64,000 nucleotides of DNA from Micromonospora sp. WMMD1082 (GTDB lineage: Bacteria > Actinomycetota > Actinomycetes > Mycobacteriales > Micromonosporaceae). Positions 1 to 10,811 of the stretch are shown one piece after another. Numbering within the stretch: the first letter of the stretch is position 1; each line of letters opens with the position of its first letter. The position numbers were made by a program, and so were the translations under genes. Where the stretch lies: contig NZ_JARUBM010000002.1 in the NCBI RefSeq assembly GCF_029626175.1, forward strand, positions 2,931,001-2,995,000. Direction: 5' to 3'. The notes under the pieces were generated by a model, which did no database searches, was not told the DNA's origin, and saw only the letters and a program-made list of their open reading frames with translations.

Positions 1-1
1 C

Positions 2-775
2 GGGCTCTCCATGGGTGAGCACGCCGCCCAGACGGCGCTGCGCTGGAACATCGAGCGGCAGGCGCAGGACGAGCTGGCGCTGCGCTCGCATCAGCGGCTC
101 GCCGCCGCGTACGACAAGGGGTTCTTCGACGACCTGATGACCCCCTACCTGGGGCTCACCCGCGATCAGAACCTCCGCCCGGACACCACCCTGGAGAAGC
201 TCGGAGCGTTGAAGCCGGTCTTCGGCGCCCAGGGGCCGGACGCCGAGCGGGCCACCATGACCGCCGGCAACTCCTCGCCGCTGACCGACGGCGCCTCCAC
301 CGTGCTGCTGGCCAGCGAGGAGTGGGCGCGCGAGCACAACCTGCCGGTGCTGGCCTGGTTCTCCTGGTCGGAGACGGCCGCGGTGGACTTCGTGCACGGC
401 GACGAGGGTCTGCTGATGGCGCCCGCGTACGCGGTGCCCCGGATGCTCGCGCGCGCCGGGCTCACCCTCCAGGACTTCGACTACTACGAGATCCACGAGG
501 CGTTCGCCTCGCAGGTGCTGGCCACCCTGTCCGCCTGGAACTCGAAGGAGTTCTGCGTCGACCGGCTGGGCCTGGACGCCCCGCTCGGCACCATCGACAC
601 CGACAAGCTCAACGTGAACGGCTCCTCGCTGGCCGCCGGCCACCCGTTCGCCGCCACCGGCGGCCGGATCGTGGCCACCCTGGCCAAGCTGCTCGCGCAG
701 CAGGGCAGCGGCCGCGGCCTGATCTCCATCTGCGCCGCCGGCGGCCAGGGCATCACCGCGATCCTCGAACGCTGA
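2..775 (+). CDS. Acetyl-CoA acetyltransferase (thiolase), C-terminal part, 5' end outside window
   Basis: This is the C-terminal two thirds of a thiolase, which condenses or cleaves acyl-CoA in beta-oxidation or acetoacetyl-CoA metabolism. The frame is open to the left edge, so the gene starts before the window; the ATG at 11 is internal, since MGEHAAQTA is a typical mid-thiolase stretch. Visible motifs are IHEAFASQ, the NVNGSSLAAGHPFAATGG block with the catalytic His, and ISICAAGGQG near the C-terminus with the second active-site Cys. The overall look resembles FadI-type thiolases. It ends with TGA at 773-775 and is followed by a 600-base gap, so it is probably the last gene of its unit. Confidence 0.93.
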   Translation, partial: GLSMGEHAAQTALRWNIERQAQDELALRSHQRLAAAYDKGFFDDLMTPYLGLTRDQNLRPDTTLEKLGALKPVFGAQGPDAERATMTAGNSSPLTDGASTVLLASEEWAREHNLPVLAWFSWSETAAVDFVHGDEGLLMAPAYAVPRMLARAGLTLQDFDYYEIHEAFASQVLATLSAWNSKEFCVDRLGLDAPLGTIDTDKLNVNGSSLAAGHPFAATGGRIVATLAKLLAQQGSGRGLISICAAGGQGITAILER

Positions 776-902
776 CCCCCCACCCGCCCGCCCAGCGCGC
801 ACCCACCCACCCCGCCCGCGGCCCCCAGCCGTTGCCATCTGACCGGTAGAGGGAGCCCCACGACAGCGCAACGGTGACAAAAGGTCCCGGCCTCGGGTTC
901 AT

Positions 903-976
903 GATCCGCGCAACTTCCCTGATACTGCTGCCTCGGGCGGAGTTGAGGCAGCAGTATCCCTGAAACTGTGCGGATC
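903..976. repeat. Long two-tier inverted repeat (possible thiolase terminator)
   Basis: The inner stem is perfect: GATACTGCTGCCTC at 921-934 pairs with 945-958 around a 10-nt loop. Outside a 3-nt symmetrical break (CCT on both sides), 903-917 pairs imperfectly with 962-976 (12 of 15, with G-U possible). There is no T-run. It lies about 130 bases beyond the thiolase stop, so it may be a terminator, but the extended two-tier stem is longer than usual. Confidence 0.7.
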
Positions 977-1101
977 TTGGGAGCGTGATCCGACGGGGGC
1001 TTTGCCCTTGCGGGCTTCGTGGTCCACGGGGGCCGAGCGGACCGCGCGGCAGACCGCATGCCCTCTTTGCGCCTGCGCGGCGTCCCGAAGAGACCGGGCG
1101 A

Positions 1102-1153
1102 CTTGGACAGTTTCTGTTTGCGCGGAGTCTGCACGGAACGGAAACTGTCCAAG
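1102..1153. repeat. 13-bp inverted repeat
   Basis: CTTGGACAGTTTC (1102-1114) is the exact reverse complement of 1141-1153, separated by 26 nt. It could be a terminator or a transcribed stem-loop. Its right arm shares the octamer GAAACTGT with the right arm of the hairpin at 903-976, suggesting the two structures are related. No function can be assigned. Confidence 0.6.
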
Positions 1154-1387
1154 ATTGACCTCGGCGATGGCTTCGGCGGCCCGGTCGGGCCGTGGCAGGT
1201 CGCTTACGTGGCGGCCATGACGGCGGCGAGTGGGTGAGGTCAGTCAGGTGGCCTGTCGTGGCGGTTGGGTAGCCAACCGAGGAACCGTTCGTAGAGCAGC
1301 GCTGGCGGCACCTGGCGCAGGTCCGACGTCGTGATGGTGTCGGTGTGCGAGTGTCAGGCGTTGCCAACGACCCGGTGGGAGCCGAAC

Positions 1388-1930
1388 ATGAGCGGAACCG
1401 AGTGGCTCAGCGTCTCGATGCCCTACGTCCTGCCTCGGCCGGAGCGGCAAGCGGACGCCTGGGCCGAGGAGGCCGCGCGGCAGGGTGGCGTCGGTACCCA
1501 GCGCCTGCTCAATGTCGGTGAGGTGATGCCCACCGGGCAGGTCGCCGAGGCGTTGGGTGTCGAGGACGGTGAGCCGGTGGTCGCTCGTCAGCGGTTGATG
1601 CTGCTGGACGATCGACCGGTCGAGCTGACCGACTCGTACTATCCGGTGTCGATCGCCCGGAACACCGCGCTGGCCGAGCCGCGGAAGATCCGTGGCGGCG
1701 CGGTCAGCCTGCTCGCGGATCTGGGTTATCGTCCGGGGCGGGTCAGGGAGGACGTGTACACGCGCCAGCCCGACGCCGTCGAGCGACGTTTGCTGGACCT
1801 GGTCGACCGGGAGTGGGTGTTGGGGCTCACCCGCGTATCGAGCACGGAGCAGGGACGTCCGGTCGAGGTGAGCGTCATGACAATGGTGCCGTGGGGGCGG
1901 CGTCTGCGATACGAGTTGTCGATTGACTGA
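1388..1930 (+). CDS. Stand-alone UTRA-domain (GntR-type ligand-binding) protein lacking an HTH
   Basis: The 180-residue product matches the ligand-binding UTRA domain of HutC/GntR regulators: GEPVVARQRLMLLDDRPVEL, a SYYPVSIARNT segment, and the final block GRPVEVSVMT. No winged-helix DNA-binding domain precedes it. The start is the ATG at 1388 with GGGAG a few bases upstream; longer readings toward 1331 add no HTH. The next gene begins 17 bases downstream and encodes a full regulator with a homologous UTRA domain (shared RPVEL/EPVELS, SYYP, GTELAE/NTALAE, RPVEAS motifs). It may be a decayed duplicate or a partner that heterodimerises with that regulator. The fold assignment is firm; the function is not. 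Confidence 0.8.
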   Translation: MSGTEWLSVSMPYVLPRPERQADAWAEEAARQGGVGTQRLLNVGEVMPTGQVAEALGVEDGEPVVARQRLMLLDDRPVELTDSYYPVSIARNTALAEPRKIRGGAVSLLADLGYRPGRVREDVYTRQPDAVERRLLDLVDREWVLGLTRVSSTEQGRPVEVSVMTMVPWGRRLRYELSID

Positions 1931-1947
1931 CGAGCGGAGCACCTGAC

Positions 1948-2664
1948 ATGGCCAGCGGAACTGACGGCCGTCCGCGCCATGAGCAGATCGCGGCCGACCT
2001 TCGCGCACGCATCATGTCCGGCGATCTCGCCCCTGGGGCGCAGCTGCCGTCGATCCCGATACTGGTGACGCAGTACTCCGCCGCCACGGCGACCGTCCAG
2101 CGCGCGCTCGCCGCGCTCAAGGCGGAGGGATCCGTCTACAGCGCGGTCGGCAAGGGTGTCTACGTCCGGGACCGGCGGCCGCTGGCAGTGGAGGCCGCGC
2201 CGTACCTTGCGCTGTCGGCGGCCGGCTTTGCCTATCGGCTTCTTGCCGTAAGAGAGGTCGTCCCGCCGATCGAGGTGGCGGAAGGTCTGGAACTGGCCGG
2301 CGGCGACCGGGCGGTACTACGGCATCGGCTGCTCCTGCACGGCGGCGAACCGGTCGAGCTGTCCTGGTCGTACTACCCGGCCGGCATCGCTCGGGGCACC
2401 GAACTGGCGGAGCGGAGCAAGATCAGTGGTGGGGTGCCGCGAGTCCTGTCAGACCTCGGCTACCCGCCACAGGAGATGCAGGACCGCGTCTCGGCGCGGA
2501 TGCCGACGACCGAGGAGGTCGAGGCGCTGTCCTTGCCGGCGTACGTCCCGGTGCTTCGGCAGTTCCGGGTGATCCGCTCGATCGATGACCGGCCGGTCGA
2601 GGCGTCCGTCCTGGTCAAGGGGAGTCACCTGCATGAGCTGCGCTATCGGCAGAGCCTGCCCTGA
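1948..2664 (+). CDS. GntR family transcriptional regulator with UTRA domain (HutC subfamily)
   Basis: This 238-residue regulator has an N-terminal winged helix-turn-helix (about 10-75: HEQIAADLRARIMSGDLAPG, LPS, ATVQRALAALKAEG, GKGVYV) and a C-terminal UTRA sensing domain (about 85-235). The family binds small metabolites through UTRA and usually represses neighbouring genes. The ATG at 1948 has GGAGC upstream. It lies 17 bases after the HTH-less UTRA gene and is probably cotranscribed with it. In canonical GntR domains the motif is LPSxxxL; here LPSIPILVTQYSA is slightly divergent but intact. Targets and ligand cannot be told from the sequence. Confidence 0.9.
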   Translation: MASGTDGRPRHEQIAADLRARIMSGDLAPGAQLPSIPILVTQYSAATATVQRALAALKAEGSVYSAVGKGVYVRDRRPLAVEAAPYLALSAAGFAYRLLAVREVVPPIEVAEGLELAGGDRAVLRHRLLLHGGEPVELSWSYYPAGIARGTELAERSKISGGVPRVLSDLGYPPQEMQDRVSARMPTTEEVEALSLPAYVPVLRQFRVIRSIDDRPVEASVLVKGSHLHELRYRQSLP

Positions 2665-2738
2665 TGGGTTGCTGATCGCCTGTGCGCCCAGCTGGACCCG
2701 GTCGGGTAGCTGGACGGCGATGCCGCGAGAATGGGCGG

Positions 2739-4163
2739 GTGACGACGATCCCGAACGTGCTCGCCAACCGGTACGCCTCGCCCGAGCTGGTCGCGCTCTG
2801 GTCCCCGGAGGAGAAGGTCCGGCTGGAGCGGCGGCTCTGGCTCGCCGTGCTCCGGGCCCAGCGGGACCTTGGCGTGCCGGTGCCCGACGGGGTGGTCGAG
2901 GCGTACGAGCGGGTGTTGAACGATGTTGACCTGGCCTCGATCGCGGCGCGGGAGCGGGTGACCCGGCACGACGTGAAGGCGCGGATCGAGGAGTTCGGCG
3001 CGCTCGCCGGGCACGAGCATGTGCACAAGGGGATGACCTCGCGGGATCTCACCGAGAACGTCGAGCAGCTTCAGGTGCGCCGGTCGCTGGAGCTGATCCG
3101 GGATCGGGTGGTGGCGACCCTGGTCCGGCTGGCCTGGCACGCACACGAGTACTCCGACGTGGTGATGGCCGGCCGGTCGCACAACGTCGCGGCGCAGGCG
3201 ACCACGCTGGGCAAGCGCTTCGCGTCGGCCGCCGAGGAGCTGATCATCGCGTACGAGCGGCTGGAGGACCTGATCGACCGGTACCCGCTGCGGGGCATCA
3301 AGGGCCCGGTGGGCACCGCCGCCGACCAGTTGGATCTCTTCGACGGTGACCCGGAGAAGGTGGCGGAGCTGGAACGGCGGGTCGCCGAGCATCTGGGCTT
3401 CCGCCGGGTGCTGGACAGCGTGGGGCAGGTCTACCCGCGCTCGCTGGACTTCGACGTGCTCGCCGCGCTGGCGCAGGTGGCCGCGGCGCCCTCGTCGCTG
3501 GCCACCACGATCCGGCTGATGGTCGGTCAGGAGCTGGTCACCGAGGGCTTCAAGCCGGGTCAGGTCGGCTCCAGCGCGATGCCGCACAAGATGAACACCC
3601 GCTCGTCGGAGCGGGTGAACGGCTTCGCGGTGATCATCCGGGGCTACCTGTCGATGGTCGGCGAGCTGGCCGGCGACCAGTGGAACGAGGGGGACGTCTC
3701 CTGCTCGGTGGTACGCCGGGTGGCCCTGCCGGACGCCTTCTTCGCCGCCGACGGGCTGTTCCAGACGTTCCTCACCGTGCTGGACGAGTTCGGCGCGTAC
3801 CCGGCGGTGATCAACCGGGAGCTGGAGCGGTTCCTGCCGTTCCTGGCCACCACCAAGATCCTGGTGGCCGCCGTCCGGCGGGGCGTCGGCCGGGAGACCG
3901 CGCACGAGGCGATCAAGGAACACGCCGTCGCGGTGGCCCTAGCCATGCGCGAGCGGGGCGCCCCCGACAACGACCTCTTCGACCGCCTCGCCGCCGACCC
4001 CCGCCTCTCCCTGACCCGCCCGGAGATCGACGCCCTCGTCTCCGACCGCGCCGCCTTCGTGGGCGCCGCCCCCGCCCAGATCCAGTCGGTGACCGCCCGA
4101 ATAACCAAGATCGCCCAATCCCACCCCAACGCCACCACCTACACCCCACCCCCCATCCTCTAA
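2739..4163 (+). CDS. purB: Adenylosuccinate lyase
   Basis: PurB splits SAICAR to AICAR and adenylosuccinate to AMP, each with release of fumarate, in cytosolic purine synthesis. The 474-residue length fits the family. Diagnostic blocks are the MTSRDLTENVEQ region, the AGRSHNVAAQ segment with a catalytic His, and the flexible signature GSSAMPHKMNTRSSERV. I take the GTG at 2739 because it opens the conserved N-terminus (TTIPNVLANRYAS); an ATG farther upstream would add an unlikely Arg-rich extension. The gene opens a purine cluster but stands apart from purSQL, separated by two minus-strand genes. A perfect hairpin follows. Confidence 0.97.
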   Translation: MTTIPNVLANRYASPELVALWSPEEKVRLERRLWLAVLRAQRDLGVPVPDGVVEAYERVLNDVDLASIAARERVTRHDVKARIEEFGALAGHEHVHKGMTSRDLTENVEQLQVRRSLELIRDRVVATLVRLAWHAHEYSDVVMAGRSHNVAAQATTLGKRFASAAEELIIAYERLEDLIDRYPLRGIKGPVGTAADQLDLFDGDPEKVAELERRVAEHLGFRRVLDSVGQVYPRSLDFDVLAALAQVAAAPSSLATTIRLMVGQELVTEGFKPGQVGSSAMPHKMNTRSSERVNGFAVIIRGYLSMVGELAGDQWNEGDVSCSVVRRVALPDAFFAADGLFQTFLTVLDEFGAYPAVINRELERFLPFLATTKILVAAVRRGVGRETAHEAIKEHAVAVALAMRERGAPDNDLFDRLAADPRLSLTRPEIDALVSDRAAFVGAAPAQIQSVTARITKIAQSHPNATTYTPPPIL

Positions 4164-4197
4164 ACCCCACCCCACCCCACCCACCCGGGCCCGACGG

Positions 4198-4259
4198 CGT
4201 TGATCATGAAGTTAGCGGGGATTTTGATCTCTAAACACCCGCTAACTTCATGATCAACG
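4198..4259. terminator. Perfect 22-bp inverted repeat between convergent genes
   Basis: Positions 4198-4219 and 4238-4259 are exact reverse complements (arm begins CGTTGATCATGAAGTTAGCG) with an 18-nt AT-rich loop. It sits between the stop of purB and the stop of the convergent YbjQ-family gene, so it can end transcription from both sides. The AT-rich arm contrasts with the surrounding GC and looks like a dispersed intergenic repeat family rather than a locally evolved terminator. I recall similar arms in Micromonospora genomes, but that needs a search. Confidence 0.85.
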
Positions 4260-4297
4260 GAGCTGTGGTCGCGGTGTTGGATGGCGAGGGTGGGGGT

Positions 4298-4759
4298 TTA
4301 GGGGTCGCGGGTGGGGGTTTCCGGGGCGGTGCGGAGGTTGGGGGCGCTGGCGGGTTCGGCGATGCCGCCGGGTTCTTCGGTGAAGGCCGGTTCCTGGGCG
4401 GTCTCTGCGGCGACCAAGGGCTGGTCGGGGGGCATGACCTCGGGGGCCTTGGGCACCACGATCACGGCCGTGCCGTAGGCGCAGATCTCCATCCACATCT
4501 CGCCGCAGTCGCGGCTGTCGAACCGCATCCCCACCACGGCGTTTGCGCCGAGCCGCTGGGCTTCCTCGCCGAGCCGGGACACCGAGTCCGTACGCCAGCG
4601 GGTGAGGTTGTCCGGCGCCGACGGGTCGTACGCGCCACCGCGCAGATTCTTCACGCCCTCGCGGTAGGGGTTGCGTGTCCTGGCCATGGAGGAGACCACC
4701 TCGCCGAGGATCTGGCGGATCTCGTAGCCGGGAAGTTGATCCGTCGTCACGACCAGCAC
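4298..4759 (-). CDS. YbjQ/UPF0145 family heavy-metal-binding-like protein
   Basis: This 153-residue protein carries the YbjQ (UPF0145/DUF74) domain, a small pentamer-forming fold of unknown role: VVTTDQLPGYEIRQILGEV at the start, NLRGGAYDP in the middle, and LGANAVVGMRFDSRDCGE near the end. The C-terminal 45 residues are a Pro/Ala/Glu-rich tail not usual in the family. I chose the GTG at 4759, which gives the standard N-terminus (VLVVTTDQLPG); an ATG at 4864 would add 35 atypical residues. It converges on purB. Confidence 0.85.
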   Translation of the reverse strand: MLVVTTDQLPGYEIRQILGEVVSSMARTRNPYREGVKNLRGGAYDPSAPDNLTRWRTDSVSRLGEEAQRLGANAVVGMRFDSRDCGEMWMEICAYGTAVIVVPKAPEVMPPDQPLVAAETAQEPAFTEEPGGIAEPASAPNLRTAPETPTRDP

Positions 4760-4888
4760 GGTTCCGATGCTCGCAGCCGTGGCTGCACCCCATCGTGAGC
4801 CCTGTTCACCTGCACGGATGCTGAAAAACCGCGCGGCGCGGACGACGGGCCCGTAGCCCACCATCCGCGCCGCCCGGGGCGCTAACCG

Positions 4889-5569
4889 TCAGACACCGGC
4901 CACCGAGGTGATCCAGGCCCGGTTGTACGCGACACTGCCGTAGTTCTGGATGCTCTGGCCGTCGGCGGTGGAGGCCACGCCGACCTGCCGCCCGCTGTAG
5001 AACTGCGGGCCGCCCGAGTCGCCTCGCCAGGCGTTGCCGTTGATCCGCGTGCTCCGGATCGCCTGCCCGCCGTACGCGTCGCTGGCGCCGTTGCTGGTGA
5101 CCTGGACGTTCGCGGTCTTGAGCTGGGTCGACGCGGAGCAGCCGCTGTAGCAGGTCATGCCCCAGCCGTAGATCGAGTTGGTCGAACCGACCGGCGGGTT
5201 GCTGGTGGCCAGGGTGACGTAGGTGGTGCTCACCGAGCTGGAGAGTCGCATCAGGGCAAGGTCGTAGCGGCTGTAGGTGGCGCTGACCGTGCGGGTGACG
5301 CCGCCGGAGGTGCGGTTGACGCTGCCCACCCGGACCGACATCGTGCCGCCGAGGCAGTGCCGCGCGGTGAGCACCCACTGCGGCGCGATGATCGTGCCGG
5401 AGCAGGTGAACGAGCCGTTGCTGAGGACCGCGGCGGCCCACGGCGCCGAGGAGACGGTCCCGCCGCCGATGATGTACGGCGTGACGGGTGAGGCGACGGC
5501 GCCGGAGCTGGCGCCTAGCGCGCCGGCCAGGGCTGCGGCGAAGACCGCGAACAGGGATCGGATGCGCAT
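4889..5569 (-). CDS. Secreted trypsin-like serine protease (S1 family)
   Basis: This 226-residue preprotein has a signal peptide (MRIRSLFAVFAAALAGALG, then ASS/AVA) followed by a short pro-segment and the mature N-terminus IIGGGTVSS, the classic IVGG-like activation site. The catalytic triad is visible: His in LTARHC, Asp in YSRYDLALMRL and Ser in GDSGGPQF. Two Cys pairs (SFTCSG/ARHC and CYSGC) fit family disulfides. The ATG at 5569 is preceded by AAGGAGC. It is an exported digestive enzyme; substrate class cannot be set firmly. The gene faces away from purS and shares a 411-base divergent spacer with it. Confidence 0.92.
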   Translation of the reverse strand: MRIRSLFAVFAAALAGALGASSGAVASPVTPYIIGGGTVSSAPWAAAVLSNGSFTCSGTIIAPQWVLTARHCLGGTMSVRVGSVNRTSGGVTRTVSATYSRYDLALMRLSSSVSTTYVTLATSNPPVGSTNSIYGWGMTCYSGCSASTQLKTANVQVTSNGASDAYGGQAIRSTRINGNAWRGDSGGPQFYSGRQVGVASTADGQSIQNYGSVAYNRAWITSVAGV

Positions 5570-5980
5570 CGGTGGGGCTCCTTCGGGGTTCGCAGGACCC
5601 GGGTTCACCGGGCCGACCTGCGGTGGCGGACGGGGGTGATCCGCCACCGCAGACGCCGATAAATCGACGTCTGACGATGTACCGTAGGGCGCCGTGAGGT
5701 GTTTCACAAGAGGTTCATTGAAACAGAATGATGTAACAGTCGGATTTCCCGGCCGCTGGCCCCGGGATGGTGCCGGGTTCGACTCGCCGGAGCCCGGCAA
5801 CAAAGCCGTATCGGGATCGCAACGAACCAGTATCGGTCTGGGAGAGCCGTGCGGGTAGGCTCGATCAGCACTCCTGGCGGCGTCCGGCCGGTGCGTCTGA
5901 CGCCGTATCTGCCAGGTAGGCTGGCTGCGCTCGCCCGTTGTGGGTCGGCACCCAACTGCGTACACAGTCAGGAGTGCCCA
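5570..5980. other. Divergent spacer between protease and purS
   Basis: This 411-base spacer must hold promoters for the protease (minus) and for purSQL (plus). I see a repeated GTATCGG (about 5808 and 5831) and a patch of lower GC near 5700-5745, but no clear operator, riboswitch or extra gene. Confidence 0.5.
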
Positions 5981-6244
5981 GTGCCTCGCGTCGTCGTCGA
6001 CGTCATGCTCAAGCCCGAGATCCTCGATCCTCAGGGCCAGGCCGTCGCAAACGCGCTGCCCCGGCTCGGCGTCAACGACGTCGCCTCGGTACGGATCGGC
6101 AGGCGGATCGAGATCGACTTCACCGGTGAACCGGACTTGGACCGGGCCCGGGAGATCGCCGACAAGCTGCTCGCCAACCCGGTCATCGAGGACTTCACGG
6201 TCCGTCTGGTCGAGGCCGACGAGCCCGCGGGCACCCGGTCGTGA
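5981..6244 (+). CDS. purS: Phosphoribosylformylglycinamidine synthase subunit PurS
   Basis: PurS is the small bridging subunit that joins PurQ and PurL in the FGAR amidotransferase complex (FGAR plus glutamine plus ATP to FGAM). The 87-residue length and the sequence [18 protein letters not shown], followed by [15 protein letters not shown], fit the family. The GTG at 5981 follows GGAG by six bases. The stop overlaps the purQ start (GTGA), the usual translational coupling in purSQL operons, which should keep the subunits in step. Confidence 0.96.
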   Translation: MPRVVVDVMLKPEILDPQGQAVANALPRLGVNDVASVRIGRRIEIDFTGEPDLDRAREIADKLLANPVIEDFTVRLVEADEPAGTRS

Positions 6245-6924
6245 CCGCCCGGGTCGGTGTGGTGACCTTCCCCGGCTCGCTGGACGACGGGGACGCGGCC
6301 CGGGCCGTCCGGATCGCCGGCGCGGAACCGGTCCGCCTCTGGCACGGCGACCCGGAGCTGCACGGGGTGGACGCGGTCGTCCTGCCCGGCGGCTTCTCCT
6401 ACGGTGACTACCTGCGCTGCGGCGCCATCGCCCGCTTCGCGCCGGTGATGGAGAAGATCGTCGACGCCGCCAGCGGTGGCCTGCCCGTGCTCGGCATCTG
6501 CAACGGCTTCCAGATCCTCTGCGAGGCACACCTGCTGCCCGGGGCACTCACCCGCAACCAGCACCTGCACTTCCGCAACCGCGACCAGATCCTGCGCATC
6601 GAGGCGACCGGCACCGCCTGGACGAACACGTTCCAGGCCGGCCAGGAGGTGCTGATCCCGGTCAAGAACGGTGAGGGCTGCTACGTCGCCGACCCGGCGA
6701 CCCTGGACGAGCTGGAGGCCGAGGGCCGGGTCGTCGCCCGCTACGTCGGCGGCAACCCCAACGGATCCCAGCGGGACATCGCCGCGATCACCAACCCGGC
6801 CGGCAACGTGGTCGGCATCATGCCGCATCCCGAGCACGCGGTGGAGGCGCTCACCGGCCCTTCCCTCGACGGCCTCGGCTTCTTCACCTCGGTGCTCAAG
6901 CATCTGGTGGGGACGCCGGCGTGA
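6241..6924 (+). CDS. purQ: Phosphoribosylformylglycinamidine synthase subunit PurQ
   Basis: PurQ is the class I glutamine amidotransferase subunit that frees ammonia from glutamine for the PurL active site. The 227-residue protein begins [15 protein letters not shown] and shows the oxyanion/strand block [14 protein letters not shown], the nucleophile Cys in [10 protein letters not shown], and the C-terminal His/Glu pair in [10 protein letters not shown]. Start is the GTG at 6241, overlapping the purS stop by four bases. purL follows after 67 bases. Confidence 0.97.
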   Translation: MTARVGVVTFPGSLDDGDAARAVRIAGAEPVRLWHGDPELHGVDAVVLPGGFSYGDYLRCGAIARFAPVMEKIVDAASGGLPVLGICNGFQILCEAHLLPGALTRNQHLHFRNRDQILRIEATGTAWTNTFQAGQEVLIPVKNGEGCYVADPATLDELEAEGRVVARYVGGNPNGSQRDIAAITNPAGNVVGIMPHPEHAVEALTGPSLDGLGFFTSVLKHLVGTPA

Positions 6925-6991
6925 CCGTCCGCGGCGGGATCACCGGTCGGCTCACCCGCCCGTCGGGCGGCGAGCGCAACGAGGAGACGTC

Positions 6992-9970
<2,979 letters not shown>

Positions 9971-10760
9971 GGCGTTGGCCGCGGCCGTCCACGGCCAACC
10001 CGGCTCGGGGGCCCGGTTCGACTGGGGTCTCGCGGGCGCGGCCGAACTCGGTCGGGTCTGCGCGGTACTGGTGGTGGTGGACGTGCTGTCGTTCACCACC
10101 ACCGTCGAGGTGGCCGTCGGGCGGGGGATGCGCGTACACCCCTTCCCCTGGGGTGAGCAGGCCGCCGACTTCGCGCGCCGGGTCGGTGCGGTCGCCGCGA
10201 CCGGCCGCCGGCAGGTCACCCGCGACCATCCGTGGTCGCTGTCGCCGGCCGCGTTGAGTCGGGCGCCGGTCGTACCCGACCTGGTGCTTCCGTCGCCGAA
10301 CGGATCGGCCATCAGCGCCGCCGCCAGCGCCACCGGGCTACCCGTGGTCGCGGCCAACCTTCGCAACGCCCGCGCCGTCGGGCGCTGGCTGATCCGCCAG
10401 GGGTACGGCACGACCGCCGCACCGATCGGTGTCGTGGCCGCCGGTGAGCGCTGGCCGGACGGGTCGTTGCGCCCGTCGGTGGAGGATCAGCTCGGCGCGG
10501 CCAGTGTGCTGGATGCCCTCTCCGGGGTGCCGGGCGGGCTCTCGGTGGAGGCGGCCATGGCGCTGGCCGCGCTGGCGAGCATCCCGGACGTGCCGGCGGC
10601 CATCCGGGGCTGCGTCTCCGGCCGGGAGCTGGTCGAGAGCGGCTTCGCCGAGGACGTCGAGATCGCGGTACGCCTCAACGCCTCCGACGTCGTTCCCCTG
10701 CTCCGCCAGGGCGTCTTCGCCGCGGCCTGACCGCTTCCGCGACACCCGGCCCGCATCGGG

Positions 10761-10810
10761 GCCGTGTCGAAGTCCCCGGCCCGGCTCGGCCGAGGACTTT
10801 CGACATCGGC
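10761..10810. terminator. Bidirectional terminator between comB-like gene and the Gly/Tyr-rich protein gene
   Basis: TGTCGAAGTCC (10765-10775) pairs with GGACTTTCGACA (10794-10805) with one bulge, and GCCG/CGGC extend the stem at both outer ends. It lies directly between two convergent stop codons. Confidence 0.7.
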
Positions 10811-10811
10811 C

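Larger units (their letters stand above)
776..1387. other. Long non-coding gap with two hairpin-forming inverted repeats
   Basis: No convincing gene lies here; the short open frames have no ribosome binding site or recognisable product. The first part is C-rich. Two inverted repeats (903-976 and 1102-1153), listed separately, dominate the stretch, and their right arms both contain GAAACTGT. The last part before 1388 should hold the promoter of the UTRA-domain gene. Confidence 0.6.

Noticed and set aside
4298..4864. A longer start for the YbjQ-family protein (ATG 4864)
   Set aside because: The extra 35 residues are unlike the family, and the GTG at 4759 gives the standard N-terminus.
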